Notes: generated by a model not told the origin, from the sequence alone. DNA of 64,000 nt from JASLMY01 sp965226475 (GCA_965226475.1 CBDDDJ010000005.1:1178001-1242000); one strand, 5' to 3'; counted from the stretch's first letter, positions 25,512 through 35,370 are shown. Numbers and translations are program-made.

Positions 25512-26303
25512 TCAATTCGCCGTCATGCCGCCGTCGATGACGAGTTCCGAGCCGGTCATCCACGCGGCCTCGTCCGAGGCCAGATAGACGCAGCCCATGG
25601 CGATATCGACCGGCTGGCCCAGCCGGCCAAGCGGCGTCGCGTCATGCCGGCTCTTGGCCCCCTCGGGATGCGCGTGTATCTGCTCGGTCAACGGCGTATC
25701 GACGAAACCGGGGTGGATCGAATTGACCCGAATGCTCTCCGGCGCATATTGAATGGCGGCCGCCTTCGAGAAGATGCGCACCGCACCCTTGGAGGCGTTG
25801 TAGGCCGGGCTTCCGAATGAGCCCACAATGCCGCAAATCGACGAGATATTGATGACCGCGCCGCCGCCGGCCCGCCGCATCGGTGCGATCGCGTGTTTCG
25901 TGCCGAGATAAACGCCGGTGGAATTGACGGCCATGACCTTGTTCCAGGTCTCCAGCGTCATGTCCTCCAGCATCATGCCTTTTGGATCGAACTCCTGCGT
26001 CGGATCGCGCCCGGAAATGCCGGCGACGTTGGCAAGGACGTCCAGTTTGCCGAATTCGGCCTCGGTCTCCGCCATCAGTTCCGCCCATTGCGCCTCGTCG
26101 ACCACGTCTAGATTCTTGAATATCGCGGTCGCCCCGCTCGCGTTGAGCTCTTCGACAACCGCGTGCCCCAGATTGCTATTGAGGTCCGAAACCACGACCC
26201 GGGCGCCATGCCGGCCGAACTGGCGCGCCGTTTCGGCGCCGATGCCGGAGGCGCCACCCGATACGATCGCCACTTTGTCGAGCAATCTTTTCCCTGGTTC
26301 CAT
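25512..26303 (-). CDS. SDR-family oxidoreductase
   Basis: The protein is 263 aa, a classical short-chain dehydrogenase. GGASGIGAE is the NAD(P) glycine motif. D41 (VVVSDLNSN) suggests NAD preference. NVAG, the catalytic Ser in INISS and the YNASK pair (Tyr and Lys) are all present. The C-terminus LVIDGGMTAN is complete. It is the first gene of the minus-strand catabolic cluster; the interval to the divergent LLM gene (26304-26415) should hold the promoters. The substrate is unknown. Confidence 0.92.
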   Translation of the reverse strand: MEPGKRLLDKVAIVSGGASGIGAETARQFGRHGARVVVSDLNSNLGHAVVEELNASGATAIFKNLDVVDEAQWAELMAETEAEFGKLDVLANVAGISGRDPTQEFDPKGMMLEDMTLETWNKVMAVNSTGVYLGTKHAIAPMRRAGGGAVINISSICGIVGSFGSPAYNASKGAVRIFSKAAAIQYAPESIRVNSIHPGFVDTPLTEQIHAHPEGAKSRHDATPLGRLGQPVDIAMGCVYLASDEAAWMTGSELVIDGGMTAN

Positions 26304-26415
26304 ATCTCACTCCATTAAAAGAGGCGCGCCGGACATATACCGATGAAGCATCATAACTTTGCCTCGCGTACGATGATATCGTAGCCGCCGCCCTGCAAAC
26401 AGTATCTGGATCCCA

Positions 26416-27575
26416 ATGTCGAAGCAGAAACAGAAACCCGGCCTGAGCGCGGCTGATTTGACCCCGTTCGAACGGGCCGGCCGGCAGCCCTTGATGCTTG
26501 GGCTTTTTCTGCCGCACCAGCAGGGCGCCTGGAGCCCCTCGAAGGCGCCGCGAAAGACCTCGTGGCATTTTGCTACAATGCCAAATGCGCCGTCAAGGCC
26601 GACAAGCTGGGCTTCGATCTCGTCTTCGCCTTGGCGCAATGGCTGGGCAAGGGCGGTTACGGCGGCGAGATCAATTTCCGCGAAAACGCCGTCGACCCTT
26701 TCATCACCTCTGCCGGGCTGGCGCCGATCACCCGGAACGTGCTGCTGATCGCCACGGTACACATCCTCTATGGCTGGCATCCGCTGCATCTGGCCAAATA
26801 TGGCGCCGTCATCGATCACATGAGCGGCGGCCGCTGGGGCCTGAATGTTGTCACCGGTTATAAGGAGAGCGAGTTTCGCATGTTCGGCCTGCCGCCGATC
26901 CCGCACGATCAGCGTTACGCCATGGCCAAGGAATTCACCACCGTCATGCAGCGGCTCTGGCGCGAGGACGAAGAGCTGACCTACAAGGGCCGGTGGTGGC
27001 AGACCGAAAACGCCTTTGTCGCGCCCAAGCCCGTGCATCGAAACGTCGTTATGGTGAATGCCGGCTCGTCGCCCGCCGACATCGACTATGCGACCAGCTT
27101 TTCCGATATCGTCTTCGTCACCAGCCCGGCCGGGGCCGATCCCACCGAGGCTTGCAAATCCCTACCGGCCCTGACCAAACGCATTCGCCAGGCCGCCCGC
27201 GCCAAGCAGCGCAAGATCAAGATCATGATCAACCCGCACGTCATCTGCCGCGAGACCGAAAAGGCGGCCTGGGCGCAATACCGCCGCATCCTGGATCAGC
27301 GCGACCAGGTCGCCACGGACAACTTCGTCGCCACATTCATGGGCGGTGATCAGGCCTCCTGGCGCGGCCACAAGACCGAACATTGGGCGGTCGGCGGCAA
27401 CGTCCAATTGGTCGGCACACCGGAACAGATCGTCGACTGGTTCATCAAGCTAAAAAAGGCCGGAATAGACGGCGTCCAGGTCAATTTTTACGATTTTCTG
27501 CCCGAACTCAATTTTTTCGGGCGCCGCGTCATGCCGCTGATGCGCGAAGCCGGCCTCAGGATCGACCTCGCTTGA
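26416..27575 (+). pseudogene. LLM-class flavin-dependent oxidoreductase, one frameshift
   Basis: The first frame gives MSKQKQKPGLSAAD to PRKTSWHF, then near 26575 the frame shifts and continues as YNAKCAVKADKLGFDLVFALAQWLG to the normal C-terminus at 27575. Restoring one base in TTTTGCTAC (for example GAC for GC) repairs the protein to about 386 aa, the full length of this bacterial luciferase-like monooxygenase group. All later motifs are intact, including GGRWGLNVVTGY. It is either a recent mutation or a base error. Such enzymes use reduced flavin to oxidise small organics. It is divergent from the SDR operon. Confidence 0.82.
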
Positions 27576-27594
27576 ACGCCAGTTGTATCGGTTC

Positions 27595-28370
27595 CTATCC
27601 AGTCTGCGGCGGCGGGCGGAACTTCGTCGTGCTCCAGCCGCCGTCGACGGCCAGGACTGGCCGGTGATGTATGAGGCATCATCGGAACAGAGGAACAGGG
27701 CCGCGGCGGCCACATCCTCGGGCCGGCCAGTCCGGCCCAGGGGCGTGCTGCCGACGAGCGCGTCGCGGAACCAGGCATTGGTGCGGAGCCGCTCCGCCGA
27801 GAGCGGCGTCTCGATCGAGCCCGGGGCCAGCGCGTTGACGCGGATTCCCTCGGCGCCATAGTCGGCGGCCATGTTCTGGGTCAACCCGATCAGCGCCGCC
27901 TTTGTGGCAGAATAGATCGAGCTGCCGGGAAAGCCCTGCAGGCCGAAGACCGAGGCCAGATGCACGATGGCGCCGCCCCGCCCGCGTATTTCGACGACCG
28001 CCGCGCGAGCGACCCGAAACGCCGCCCTGAGGTTGGTGTCCAGAAAGCGATCGAGGTCGGCATCGTCAGTGGCGTCGATCGCCTTGGCGGCGCCGATGCC
28101 GGCGTTGTTGAGCAGGATGTCGAGGGGCCCGAACGCCTGCCGGCAGGCCGCCATCATCGCTTCCGGCGCATCGTCGTCGGTAACGTCGGCAAGCATGCTT
28201 TCGATGCGCCCCGGCGCCTCCAACCCCAGGCGGGCGGTCTCGCCGGCACCGTCACCATCACGATCAACGACCAGGACATCCACGCCCTCCTCAGCAAACC
28301 TCAGCGCCGTCGCCCGGCCGATGCCCGAGCCGCCGCCGGTGATCACGGTAATCTTTCCCTCTAATCGCAT
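27595..28370 (-). pseudogene. SDR-family oxidoreductase, frameshift near C-terminus
   Basis: The N-terminal 230 residues are a normal SDR: GGGSGIGRA, D37 in VVDRDG, NNAGIG, LASVF and the YSATK pair. After SYITGQ the frame is lost around 27656-27660. In the adjacent frame the expected end VLAVDGGWSTTKF can be read to a TAG at 27595. One missing base (GTC for TC) explains it. The uninterrupted frame would otherwise run into the LLM gene. It is convergent with the LLM gene, which is also frameshifted. Confidence 0.82.
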
Positions 28371-28496
28371 ATCCTATCCTCCGTAAGCGCGGCCGGCCGC
28401 GAATTTACGTCGACGATGAGAACGACCGGCCGTCGATTTCCACGACCTCGAGCCCGGCGACCACCTCGCGATCGACGCCATCAAGGCAAAAAACAT

Positions 28497-29522
28497 CCTG
28501 CTTATCCCTGAAAGTCATCCGGCGATGAGGAGGCGATAGGGCAAGGGCTCGGTGCGTGCGGCGCTATGGACGAAACGCGGGATCATGGTTTCGAGTTGAT
28601 AGCGCCGGTTGTAGCGCCAGGCGAAACTGGCGAGGTAGCGCCCGGCGGGATCGGGGCCGAGCTGGCGATAGGTCCCGGTGATCGCGCTCTTGATGTTGCC
28701 GAGCGTCGTGTTCACCCATTTGAACGGCGCCCTGCGGGCCGCCTGTCGGCCCGACCCGGTGCGGATCGCCTGGTGGCTGCAGGCGGCTTCGTCGAGTGCG
28801 CTCCAGCAGCCCAGGCCGTCCGTCACAACCGCCGCTCCGGGGGCCAGCCAGAGTTTGGCGCCGCGCGCGATCTCGCACTTGCGGAAGCCCTTGACCGGCG
28901 CCAGCTTCAGCTTGCGCGGGCGCCCCTCGGGACTGGTCGAGACCGCCGCCACGAAGGGCGTTTTGCCCGCCGCGCCGCGGCCCCGCTTGCCGCCGGAGCG
29001 CACCCCGCCGAGATAGGCGTCGTCCATCTCGACCCGCCCCGTAAGCGCCGTCTCCCCCTCGCGCCGCGCCATCACCGCCATGATCTTGTGCTGCACGGTC
29101 CAGGCCGTCGGCTGCTTGACCCCGAGACGGCGGCCGAGTTCCACCGACGAGATGCCGTTCTTCGCCGTCACGATCAGGTGGATGGCGGCGAACCAGAGCG
29201 TCAGCGGCAGCTTGGTCGCGTGGAAGATCGTGCCCGCCGTCGGCGATGTCTGCTTCTTGCACCGGTTGCATTGATAGAGACCCCGACCCGCCAGCACGCA
29301 ATGCTCCCGATGGCCGCGGCAGGGGCAGACGAAGCCGCCCGGCCAGCGCAGCCGGAGCAGCGCCGCGCGGCACTGCTCCTCGGTGCCGAAGGCCTCCCGA
29401 AACGCCTCGTCGCTCAGACCACGCACGCGCGATGCAACCTTGAACCTCATATCCGTGACCCCCTCATACGGAACATATTGAGAACATATACCTCCTCGGA
29501 CGGAGTTTCACGGATAAGCAGG
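28497..29522 (-). mobile_element. IS1595-family element (first type)
   Basis: Bounded by inverted ends CCTGCTTATCCCTGAAAG (28497) and CCTGCTTATCCGTGAAAC (read from 29522). It holds one transposase gene. Flanking octamers differ (AAAAACAT and ATAGGTTT), so no target duplication is seen. It interrupts or abuts an IS256 remnant on the right. Confidence 0.8.
28515..29450 (-). CDS. IS1595-family transposase
   Basis: The protein is 311 aa. The N-terminal zinc ribbon has CPC...C and CNRCKKQTSPTAGTIFH. Then comes the DDE-like catalytic core: MDDAYLGG, VVTDGLGCW and the Asn/Lys variant motif KWVNTTLGNIKSA. The C-terminus FAWRYNRRY is typical. It is intact and of usual family length. It is clearly different in sequence from the pair of IS1595-family copies at 49 and 55 kb. 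Confidence 0.9.
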   Translation of the reverse strand: MRFKVASRVRGLSDEAFREAFGTEEQCRAALLRLRWPGGFVCPCRGHREHCVLAGRGLYQCNRCKKQTSPTAGTIFHATKLPLTLWFAAIHLIVTAKNGISSVELGRRLGVKQPTAWTVQHKIMAVMARREGETALTGRVEMDDAYLGGVRSGGKRGRGAAGKTPFVAAVSTSPEGRPRKLKLAPVKGFRKCEIARGAKLWLAPGAAVVTDGLGCWSALDEAACSHQAIRTGSGRQAARRAPFKWVNTTLGNIKSAITGTYRQLGPDPAGRYLASFAWRYNRRYQLETMIPRFVHSAARTEPLPYRLLIAG

Positions 29523-30243
29523 ATAGGTTTTGAGGAACGACAGCCGATCTCCATGCCCAGCACCTCGCGCCTTCCGTCGCCGTTGACGCCGATGGCGATG
29601 ATGACGGCGACCGACACGATGCGCCCCCCGCGACGGACCTTCAGGTAGGTGGCGTCGATCCACAGATACGGCCAGTCGCCTTCGATCGGCCGCTCCAGGA
29701 AGGCCTTCACCTTGCCGTCGATCTCCTCGCACAACCGGCTGACCTTGCTCTTGGAGATGCCGGGCATCCCCATCGCCTGCACCAGGTCTCGACTGAGCGG
29801 GTCGACACCCCCTTGATGTAGGCCTCCTGGATCACCGCCGTCAGCACTTTCTCGGCCATGCGGCGGGGTTCGAGGAACGAGGGGAAGTAGGAGCCCTTCC
29901 TGAGCTTCGGGATGCGCAGCTCGACGGACCCGGCGCGGGTCTGCCAGTCCCGGTCACGATATCCGTTGCGCTGAGTCTGACGCAGCGGGGTCTTCTCGCC
30001 ATAGCCGGCGCCGGTGGCCGCACCCACCTCCAGCTCCATCAGCCGCTCCGCGGCAAAGCCGATCATCTCACGCGGCAGGTCCGCGTCCCGGGGTCTTCTC
30101 CACGAACGTGCGCAGGCTCATCATATCTTCGGTCATCGGTGTTCTCTCCGGTCAAAGGTTGGTCTCGCAACCAGACCCTACCGGAGGCCGCCGATGACCA
30201 ACCCGCCCCCCAGCTACACCACCTCGTGGGACACGACCGGGCA
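29523..30243 (-). mobile_element. IS256-family element, 5' remnant
   Basis: It contains the N-terminal half of an IS256-type transposase. The right side ends in AGCTACACCACCTCGTGGG and neighbouring bases, which look like an IS256-family terminus. The left side is cut at or near the IS1595 end at 29522. Confidence 0.7.
29535..30136 (-). pseudogene. IS256-family transposase (Mut family), N-terminal half, frameshifted
   Basis: The start MTEDMMSL is followed by a frameshift near 30085, then REMIGFAAERLMELE, TQRNGYRDRDW and IPKLRKGSYFPSFLEPRR. A second frameshift near 29796 leads to QAMGMPGISKSKVSRLCEEID and the first catalytic Asp in WPYLWIDATY. Homology ends after EVLGMEIG, where the C-terminal half is missing. 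Confidence 0.85.
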
Positions 30244-30245
30244 AA

Positions 30246-30881
30246 TCACCTTGCCGATTTGTTCCGGGGTGGCTTCGCCCTCGTGGTGGCCGGTATAGAA
30301 TTGTGGCCAGCCTCGGGGAGTGCCTCCCACCAATCCGGCCAGCGGACCTTCTTTGGGGTTCGGGTTGCTCTCAGGACCCGTTGCTGCTCCAAGAGCGTCG
30401 GGCGTCGGCTACCGAGGCGGTCAAGGGCCATCTCGACGATCCAGGGCTCGAGCGCCATCCGGTCGGTGTTGCGATTCCGATCGAGCTTCCTGGCCATGCG
30501 CAGTGGCACGAGGGCGGTGTTGACAGTTCCGCAACTGAGTAAGGAGCTACTGACGAACTCTATGACGAGCGTCGGGCGGCCTTGAGGCGAGAATTCCCGT
30601 TGTTTGGCGCGGGCGTCTCCGATCGCGGCCGCAGCTTGCCGGAGGGCGGCATTATCGCCATCGAGCCCCTGTTTGGTGAGATACAGAGCAAAGGCCTCGG
30701 CAGCTGTGATACGCCTCTCGATGCCGTCCTCGCGAACGGTCACCATCTGCCCGAGAACCGCTTCGTAGGGCGGCTCTTTCTTGCGCCCGGGCGGGCGGCC
30801 CTTGGGGTTGCCGCTCCGCCCCTTTCTAAACCGCGTATTCCTCGGTGGTTTACCGTACCCGATTTCGTCCCCGGTGCTCAT
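30246..30881 (-). CDS. DUF5681 domain protein
   Basis: The protein is about 211 aa from ATG 30881 (MSTGDEIGYG), whose start overlaps the previous stop by four bases. KPPRNTRFRKGRSGNPKGRP is the DUF5681 signature; the rest is basic and weakly conserved. Function unknown. DUF5681 genes are common next to phage-like methylases and recombinases. It is the last gene of a minus-strand trio with a ParB-methyltransferase and a second DUF5681 paralogue, and abuts the IS256 remnant. Confidence 0.75.
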   Translation of the reverse strand: MSTGDEIGYGKPPRNTRFRKGRSGNPKGRPPGRKKEPPYEAVLGQMVTVREDGIERRITAAEAFALYLTKQGLDGDNAALRQAAAAIGDARAKQREFSPQGRPTLVIEFVSSSLLSCGTVNTALVPLRMARKLDRNRNTDRMALEPWIVEMALDRLGSRRPTLLEQQRVLRATRTPKKVRWPDWWEALPEAGHNSIPATTRAKPPRNKSAR

Positions 30882-31450
30882 TCGGCGATCCAGCCTGGCC
30901 AACACAAGGTCTCCGCATTACGGGTGCATCGCTGGATCTCCTCGCTCTCTTGCTCCGTGAGCTTGCTGCCGCCACGGCGTCGGTTGAGCGCGGCCTGTAC
31001 GGCCCAGGGCTCGAGCAGAAGCCGTTCGCGATCCTCTCCGCAGTCCTCTCGGGCAGGGTGGTGGGTTGCTATCCCGAGTATGAGCAGCGCCTCATCGGCA
31101 TCGGCTGGGCCGGAATACTCGAACTTGACATCGACTGGAGGAATCCGCGGTTTCCCCTTACGGGCGTTGAGATGCGCCTCCCGCTTGGCGATCATCTTCA
31201 GAACCTCGCGCTGGGCAGAGCGATTGCCGGCGATCGCGTACTGATAGGTCTTGTGCCAAAGCGCCTCCTCGACCGTGACCTCGCGGGACTTGCCGTCCTG
31301 CGTAATTGTCAATGTCCTGTCGATGACCACGGCGAAAGCAGAAGCCGGGTTTGCACGGCGTTCCTTCCTCGGCCTGCCGCTGGGATTGCCGCTCACTCCT
31401 TTCCTGAAGCGCGTGCTCTTCGGCGGGTGCCCTGGTCCGACCTTGCTCAT
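30878..31450 (-). CDS. DUF5681 domain protein, second paralogue
   Basis: The protein is about 190 aa from ATG 31450 (MSKVGPGHPP), overlapping the methyltransferase stop (ATGA). HPPKSTRFRKGVSGNPSGRP repeats the DUF5681 signature of its neighbour. The middle region (VTVEEALWHKTYQYAIAGNRSAQREVLKMI) also parallels the neighbour (RITAAEAFALYLTKQGLDGDNAALRQ). Tandem paralogues joined by ATGA overlaps suggest a complex or a duplicated partner of the methyltransferase. Confidence 0.75.
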   Translation of the reverse strand: MSKVGPGHPPKSTRFRKGVSGNPSGRPRKERRANPASAFAVVIDRTLTITQDGKSREVTVEEALWHKTYQYAIAGNRSAQREVLKMIAKREAHLNARKGKPRIPPVDVKFEYSGPADADEALLILGIATHHPAREDCGEDRERLLLEPWAVQAALNRRRGGSKLTEQESEEIQRCTRNAETLCWPGWIAE

Positions 31451-32719
31451 GCCGCGGCCTTCCTGTCGAGCTCGGCCTTCCTGCCGGTCATGGCCTCCCA
31501 CCGATCGATCGCCACGTCCACATAAGCCGGATCGATCTCCACGCCGCGGAAACGCCGACCGGTTCGCTCCGATGCGACGAGTGTGGTGCCTGATCCAGAG
31601 AAGACATCCAAGACGAGATCGCCGCGCCTGGTCACATCCTGGATCGCATCGGCGACAAGTGCTGTCGGCTTGACCGTCGGATGGAGTTTGAGATCTTCGC
31701 GCCGGCTTCCGGCCACGGTGTTGACGGAAGCGTAGTCCCAGACGTTGGTGCGATTGCGGCCGTGCTTGCCAAGCTCGACCGCATTGAAGTGGGGTGCCCG
31801 GCCAACCCGGTAGACGAAAACCAGTTCATGCTTTGAGCGGTAGAGCGAGCCCATCCCGGCATTGGACTTGTTCCAGATGCACAGATTGAGCAGGTCGCCG
31901 TAGACGTCCCGGCCGATGGCGGAGAGGTCATCCATATGGCGCCAATCCATGCAGATGAAGTGAACGGCGCCGTCACGGGACGCGGCGACGCAAGCGCCCA
32001 AGGCGTCTCCGAGGAACGTTCGGAACTCATCGCGGCTCATCTCGCCGGAGGCCATCGCGAACTCGCGGTGGCGCCCGCGCGTGTTGGCATGCCCGCCGAT
32101 CGCGACATTGTAGGGCGGATCGAGAAAGGCTGCGTCGATCTTCACGTCTTTCCCGATAACGCGCCGCAGGAACGCGCCGTCGCGACCATCACCACATCCA
32201 AGGCGATGGTCGCCGAGGATCCAGATATCATCCGGCCGGGTTCGCGGCGTCGATTTTATCTCCGGGAGATGATCGTCGTCCGGATCGTTCGCACCCGAAA
32301 GGGCGATATCGATCTCCCCCACCGAGAAGCCCGTGAGGCCGAGATCGAGGTCCATGTCGGCGAGATCGCCGAACTCCAGCTTCAGGAGATCGAGGTCCCA
32401 GGACGCACCGAGCGCGATCTTGTTGTCGGCCAGTCTCAACGCGCGCTTCTGCCCATCGGTCAATCCCGCGAGCACAATGGTCGGAACCTCCTGCGAGACC
32501 CGCTTCTTTTGCGGCGCGCAACCGCCCGTGCCCCGCGATGATGACGCCCTGTTCATCGATCAGGATCGGGTTGGTGAAGCCGAACTCCTTGATCGAGGCC
32601 TTGATTTGCTCGAGCTGCCGCTTGGGATGCGTTCGTGCATTACGCGGATCGGGCTTGAGGCTGCCGACCGTCCGATATTCGACCGCGAGAGCATCGGAAC
32701 TTGCCGCACTGTCCGTCAT
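31447..32719 (-). pseudogene. ParB-domain DNA methyltransferase, one frameshift
   Basis: ATG 32719 starts MTDSAASSD, then a ParB/sulfiredoxin-type domain (NARTHPKRQLEQIKASIKEF, then IIAGHGRLRAAKEAGL). Near 32487-32492 one extra G (GCAGGAGG for GCAGAGG) shifts the frame. The adjacent frame continues EVPTIVLAGLTDGQK and into a methylase: DPPYN first, FSGSGTT later, the beta-class order of N6-adenine or N4-cytosine enzymes. Repaired length is about 424 aa. It would be an orphan methyltransferase of a mobile element; the break makes activity doubtful unless it is a sequencing error. Confidence 0.83.
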
Positions 32720-33077
32720 GAACCCCCGCAGATTTTCTGCCCGCTCATCCGGGGCATTCATCCGGCGATGAGCCAGCGGGGCCGGGCTGGGCCGGCGCCG
32801 AGTGCCATTGCTCTCCGGTACCACATGCTTTCTCGCTTACACCACCATGCCCCCTCGCTATAGAACATAGATAGAACATTTCATCAGAATCGCAAGACCA
32901 TCAACGATGAGCCGGCGAGGCTGCGGGCGCATACCCCATTGCCCGCGATAGCCACAATACCGTGCGAAAGCACTGGACTTGCCGGCGCAAAGGAGCGTCA
33001 GTGCGACGACGCCCGGCCACCCCGGGCTTGCCCCGGTAGCGGCGCCGATCTGCGCCGCAATATCCGAGGAGAACACC
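32720..33077. promoter_or_regulatory. divergent intergenic region, 358 bp
   Basis: No gene is seen. It separates the minus-strand methyltransferase operon from the plus-strand DUF3489-recombinase operon, so promoters for both should lie here. A locally AT-rich stretch at about 32855-32890 contains the repeated hexamer AGAACA (TAGAACATAGATAGAACA), a possible operator. Confidence 0.4.
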
Positions 33078-33374
33078 ATGGCCATCAAATCATTGAGGAA
33101 AAAGTCGGGATCGCGCGCCGCGAAGGCCACCAACCGCAAGAACTCAAAGAAGACAGACCCGAAGCAGCCGGGGATCACGAAGCTCGCGCTTCTCGTCGCC
33201 CATCTCAGTGCCCCGGGCGGCGCGACCATCGCCGAACTCTGTAAGGCAACGGGCTGGCAGCCCCATTCGGTTCGAGGCGGGCTCGCCGGCGCACTGCGAC
33301 GCAAGGGCCACGTCATCCGGTCCGAGAAAGAAGGGGGCCAGCGGCGCTACCGCATCGAGGAACCGGTGACATGA
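33078..33374 (+). CDS. DUF3489 domain protein
   Basis: The protein is 98 aa from ATG 33078 (GAGGAG is nearby upstream). A basic N-terminal tail is followed by a winged-helix-like segment (KLALLVAHLSAPGGATIAELCKATGWQPHSVRGGLAGALRRKG) that defines DUF3489. It overlaps DUF2924 by four bases. The DUF3489-DUF2924-recombinase order recurs in alphaproteobacterial integrative elements. It probably binds DNA and assists or regulates the recombinase. Confidence 0.85.
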   Translation: MAIKSLRKKSGSRAAKATNRKNSKKTDPKQPGITKLALLVAHLSAPGGATIAELCKATGWQPHSVRGGLAGALRRKGHVIRSEKEGGQRRYRIEEPVT

Positions 33375-33784
33375 CCGGCGAGGCGCCGCTTGCGGACGAG
33401 ATCGAAACGCTCATGCCCCTTCGTCTCGAAGGGCTTCGAGAAGTTTGGCGCATCCGTTACGGTGCCCCGCCGAAGCTGCGCTCGGCCGAGCTGTTGCGTT
33501 ATTGTCTGGCCTGGCGGTTGCAGGCAGAGGCTCTCGGCGGTCTCGATCGTGACACACGGCGCCAGCTCAAGCGCCGCCAGCGGGTCCAGGCAGAAGGTCT
33601 TGAGCTCGGGATCGGGACCACGCTACGGCGTGAATGGCGAGGGCGGATCGTCCAGGTCACGGTCGAAGAAGACGGGTTTCGCCACGGGGGCCAACTCTTC
33701 AAGAGCCTCTCCGCGGCAGCGACCGCGATCGCGGGAACGCGCTGGAATGGCCCGCGTTTCTTCGGTCTCCGATCCGACAAATGA
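33371..33784 (+). CDS. DUF2924 domain protein
   Basis: The protein is 137 aa. WRIRYGAPPKLRSAELLRYCLAWRLQ and the C-terminal HGGQLFKSLSAAATAIAGTRWNGPRFFGL match the DUF2924 layout. It overlaps both neighbours by ATGA junctions, which indicates coupled translation with DUF3489 and the serine recombinase. Function unproven; an accessory factor for the recombinase is the usual guess. Confidence 0.88.
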   Translation: MTGEAPLADEIETLMPLRLEGLREVWRIRYGAPPKLRSAELLRYCLAWRLQAEALGGLDRDTRRQLKRRQRVQAEGLELGIGTTLRREWRGRIVQVTVEEDGFRHGGQLFKSLSAAATAIAGTRWNGPRFFGLRSDK

Positions 33785-35370
33785 GCCGGCCCCGTCTCCA
33801 CTGTGCCCTTTACACGAGGAAGAGCACCGAGGAAGGCCTCGAGCAGGCGTTCAACTCCCTCGATGCGCAGCGCGAAGCCTGCGCGGCGTATGTGAAGAGC
33901 CAGGCCGGCGAAGGTTGGAGAGCGGTCCCGACCCGCTACGACGATGGCGGCTTCTCCGGCGCATCCATGGAGCGCCCGGCGCTCAAGCGGCTTCTCTGCG
34001 ACATCGAAGCCGGCAAGGTCGACGTAATTGTCGTCTACAAGATCGACCGCCTGACCCGGTCCTTGGCCGACTTCGCACGCATGATCGAGATCTTCGATCG
34101 TCGTCGGGTCAGCTTCGTCAGCGTCACCCAGGCCTTCAACACCACGACCAGCATGGGCCGCCTGACACTGAACGTGCTGTTGTCCTTCGCCCAGTTCGAG
34201 CGCGAGGTGACGGGCGAGCGCATCCGCGACAAGATTGCAGCCTCCAAGGCCAAGGGCATGTGGATGGGCGGCATTGTGCCGCTTGGCTACGACCCGCCTG
34301 AGAATGGCGCGCGCGCCCTGGTGGTCAACCAGGAGGAAGCCGAGATCGTGCGCACCATCTTCGGAGCCTATATCGACCTTGGTTCCGTGCACGCGCTGCG
34401 GCGATGGCTTGAGGACCGGGGCATCCGTTCGAAGCGGCGCGTGTCGCGGGCGGGTCGACTATCCGGCGGCGGGCCGTTCAGCCGCGGCGCGCTCTTTCAA
34501 CTGCTGCGGAACAGGCTCTATCTCGGCATGATCGTCCACAAGGGAAGGGTGCATCCGGGCCGACACCACGCCATCATCGATGCCGGTCTCTTCGAGGCTG
34601 TCCAGGCGCGCATCGATGCGAACACCCGCCGTCGCGCATCGGATCGGAAGCGAGAAGAAAACGCTCTTCTGGCCGGGCGCCTCTTCGATGCGGATGGTCG
34701 GCCGATGTCGCCGACCTTCTCCCACGGGAGAGGCGGCAAGCTCTATCGCTACTACGTCTCGGCGCCGCTTCAGCAAGGTGCAAGGCGCGGTCCATCCGAC
34801 ACAGCCATCCGGCGGATCTCCGCGCCACCGCTCGAAGTCGCCCTCGCGACCGTGCTGCGTCGCGTGATCCCGGGATGTCCGGATGATCCCATCACGCTTG
34901 TCTCCCGCGCCGAACTCCACGATCGGACGCTGCACTGCTTGCTGCCGATCGACCGGATCGTCGCGATGCGCGAGCGCCTCGAGCCTCACGAACGGGTCGA
35001 GCCGGATCCGGTAGATGCGCGTCTCGCCAGGCTGCATCTGCCCCTTGTCCGGCGTCGTGGCCAGACCTGGGTTCTCAAGGGCCCAAGTGCGGGAAACAGG
35101 CCAGACCCTGTTCTGGTCAAGGCGCTCCGCTCCGCACACGCCATGCTGCACCACGATGATGCCGGATTGCCCGTGCTCGTCACAGCGCCGGATACGCCCT
35201 ATCGGCGCCGCCTCGTCCGTCTGGCCTTTCTGGCGCCGGAGATCCAGAGAGCGATTGTTGAAGGGCGCCAATCCGCAGGCCTGACACTGGCACAACTCCT
35301 CAAGGGCCCAATACCGCTCGCCTGGTCGCAGCAAGCCGCCCGCTTCCCGTTTGCGGTATCGCCGGAATAG
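33781..35370 (+). CDS. large serine recombinase
   Basis: The protein is 529 aa from ATG 33781 (MSRPRLHCALYTRKSTEEGLEQ), which overlaps the DUF2924 stop. The catalytic domain has S15, DRLTRS near 85-90, and the conserved FAQFERE and ERIRDK helix. The recombinase domain follows (PLGYDPPENG, RLYLGMIVHKGRVHPGRH). No CxxC zinc ribbon is obvious, unlike many phage integrases. It probably integrates or excises the surrounding module (DUF5681 genes, methyltransferase). Repeats just downstream at 35.4-35.6 kb could include its site. It is intact. Confidence 0.9.
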   Translation: MSRPRLHCALYTRKSTEEGLEQAFNSLDAQREACAAYVKSQAGEGWRAVPTRYDDGGFSGASMERPALKRLLCDIEAGKVDVIVVYKIDRLTRSLADFARMIEIFDRRRVSFVSVTQAFNTTTSMGRLTLNVLLSFAQFEREVTGERIRDKIAASKAKGMWMGGIVPLGYDPPENGARALVVNQEEAEIVRTIFGAYIDLGSVHALRRWLEDRGIRSKRRVSRAGRLSGGGPFSRGALFQLLRNRLYLGMIVHKGRVHPGRHHAIIDAGLFEAVQARIDANTRRRASDRKREENALLAGRLFDADGRPMSPTFSHGRGGKLYRYYVSAPLQQGARRGPSDTAIRRISAPPLEVALATVLRRVIPGCPDDPITLVSRAELHDRTLHCLLPIDRIVAMRERLEPHERVEPDPVDARLARLHLPLVRRRGQTWVLKGPSAGNRPDPVLVKALRSAHAMLHHDDAGLPVLVTAPDTPYRRRLVRLAFLAPEIQRAIVEGRQSAGLTLAQLLKGPIPLAWSQQAARFPFAVSPE

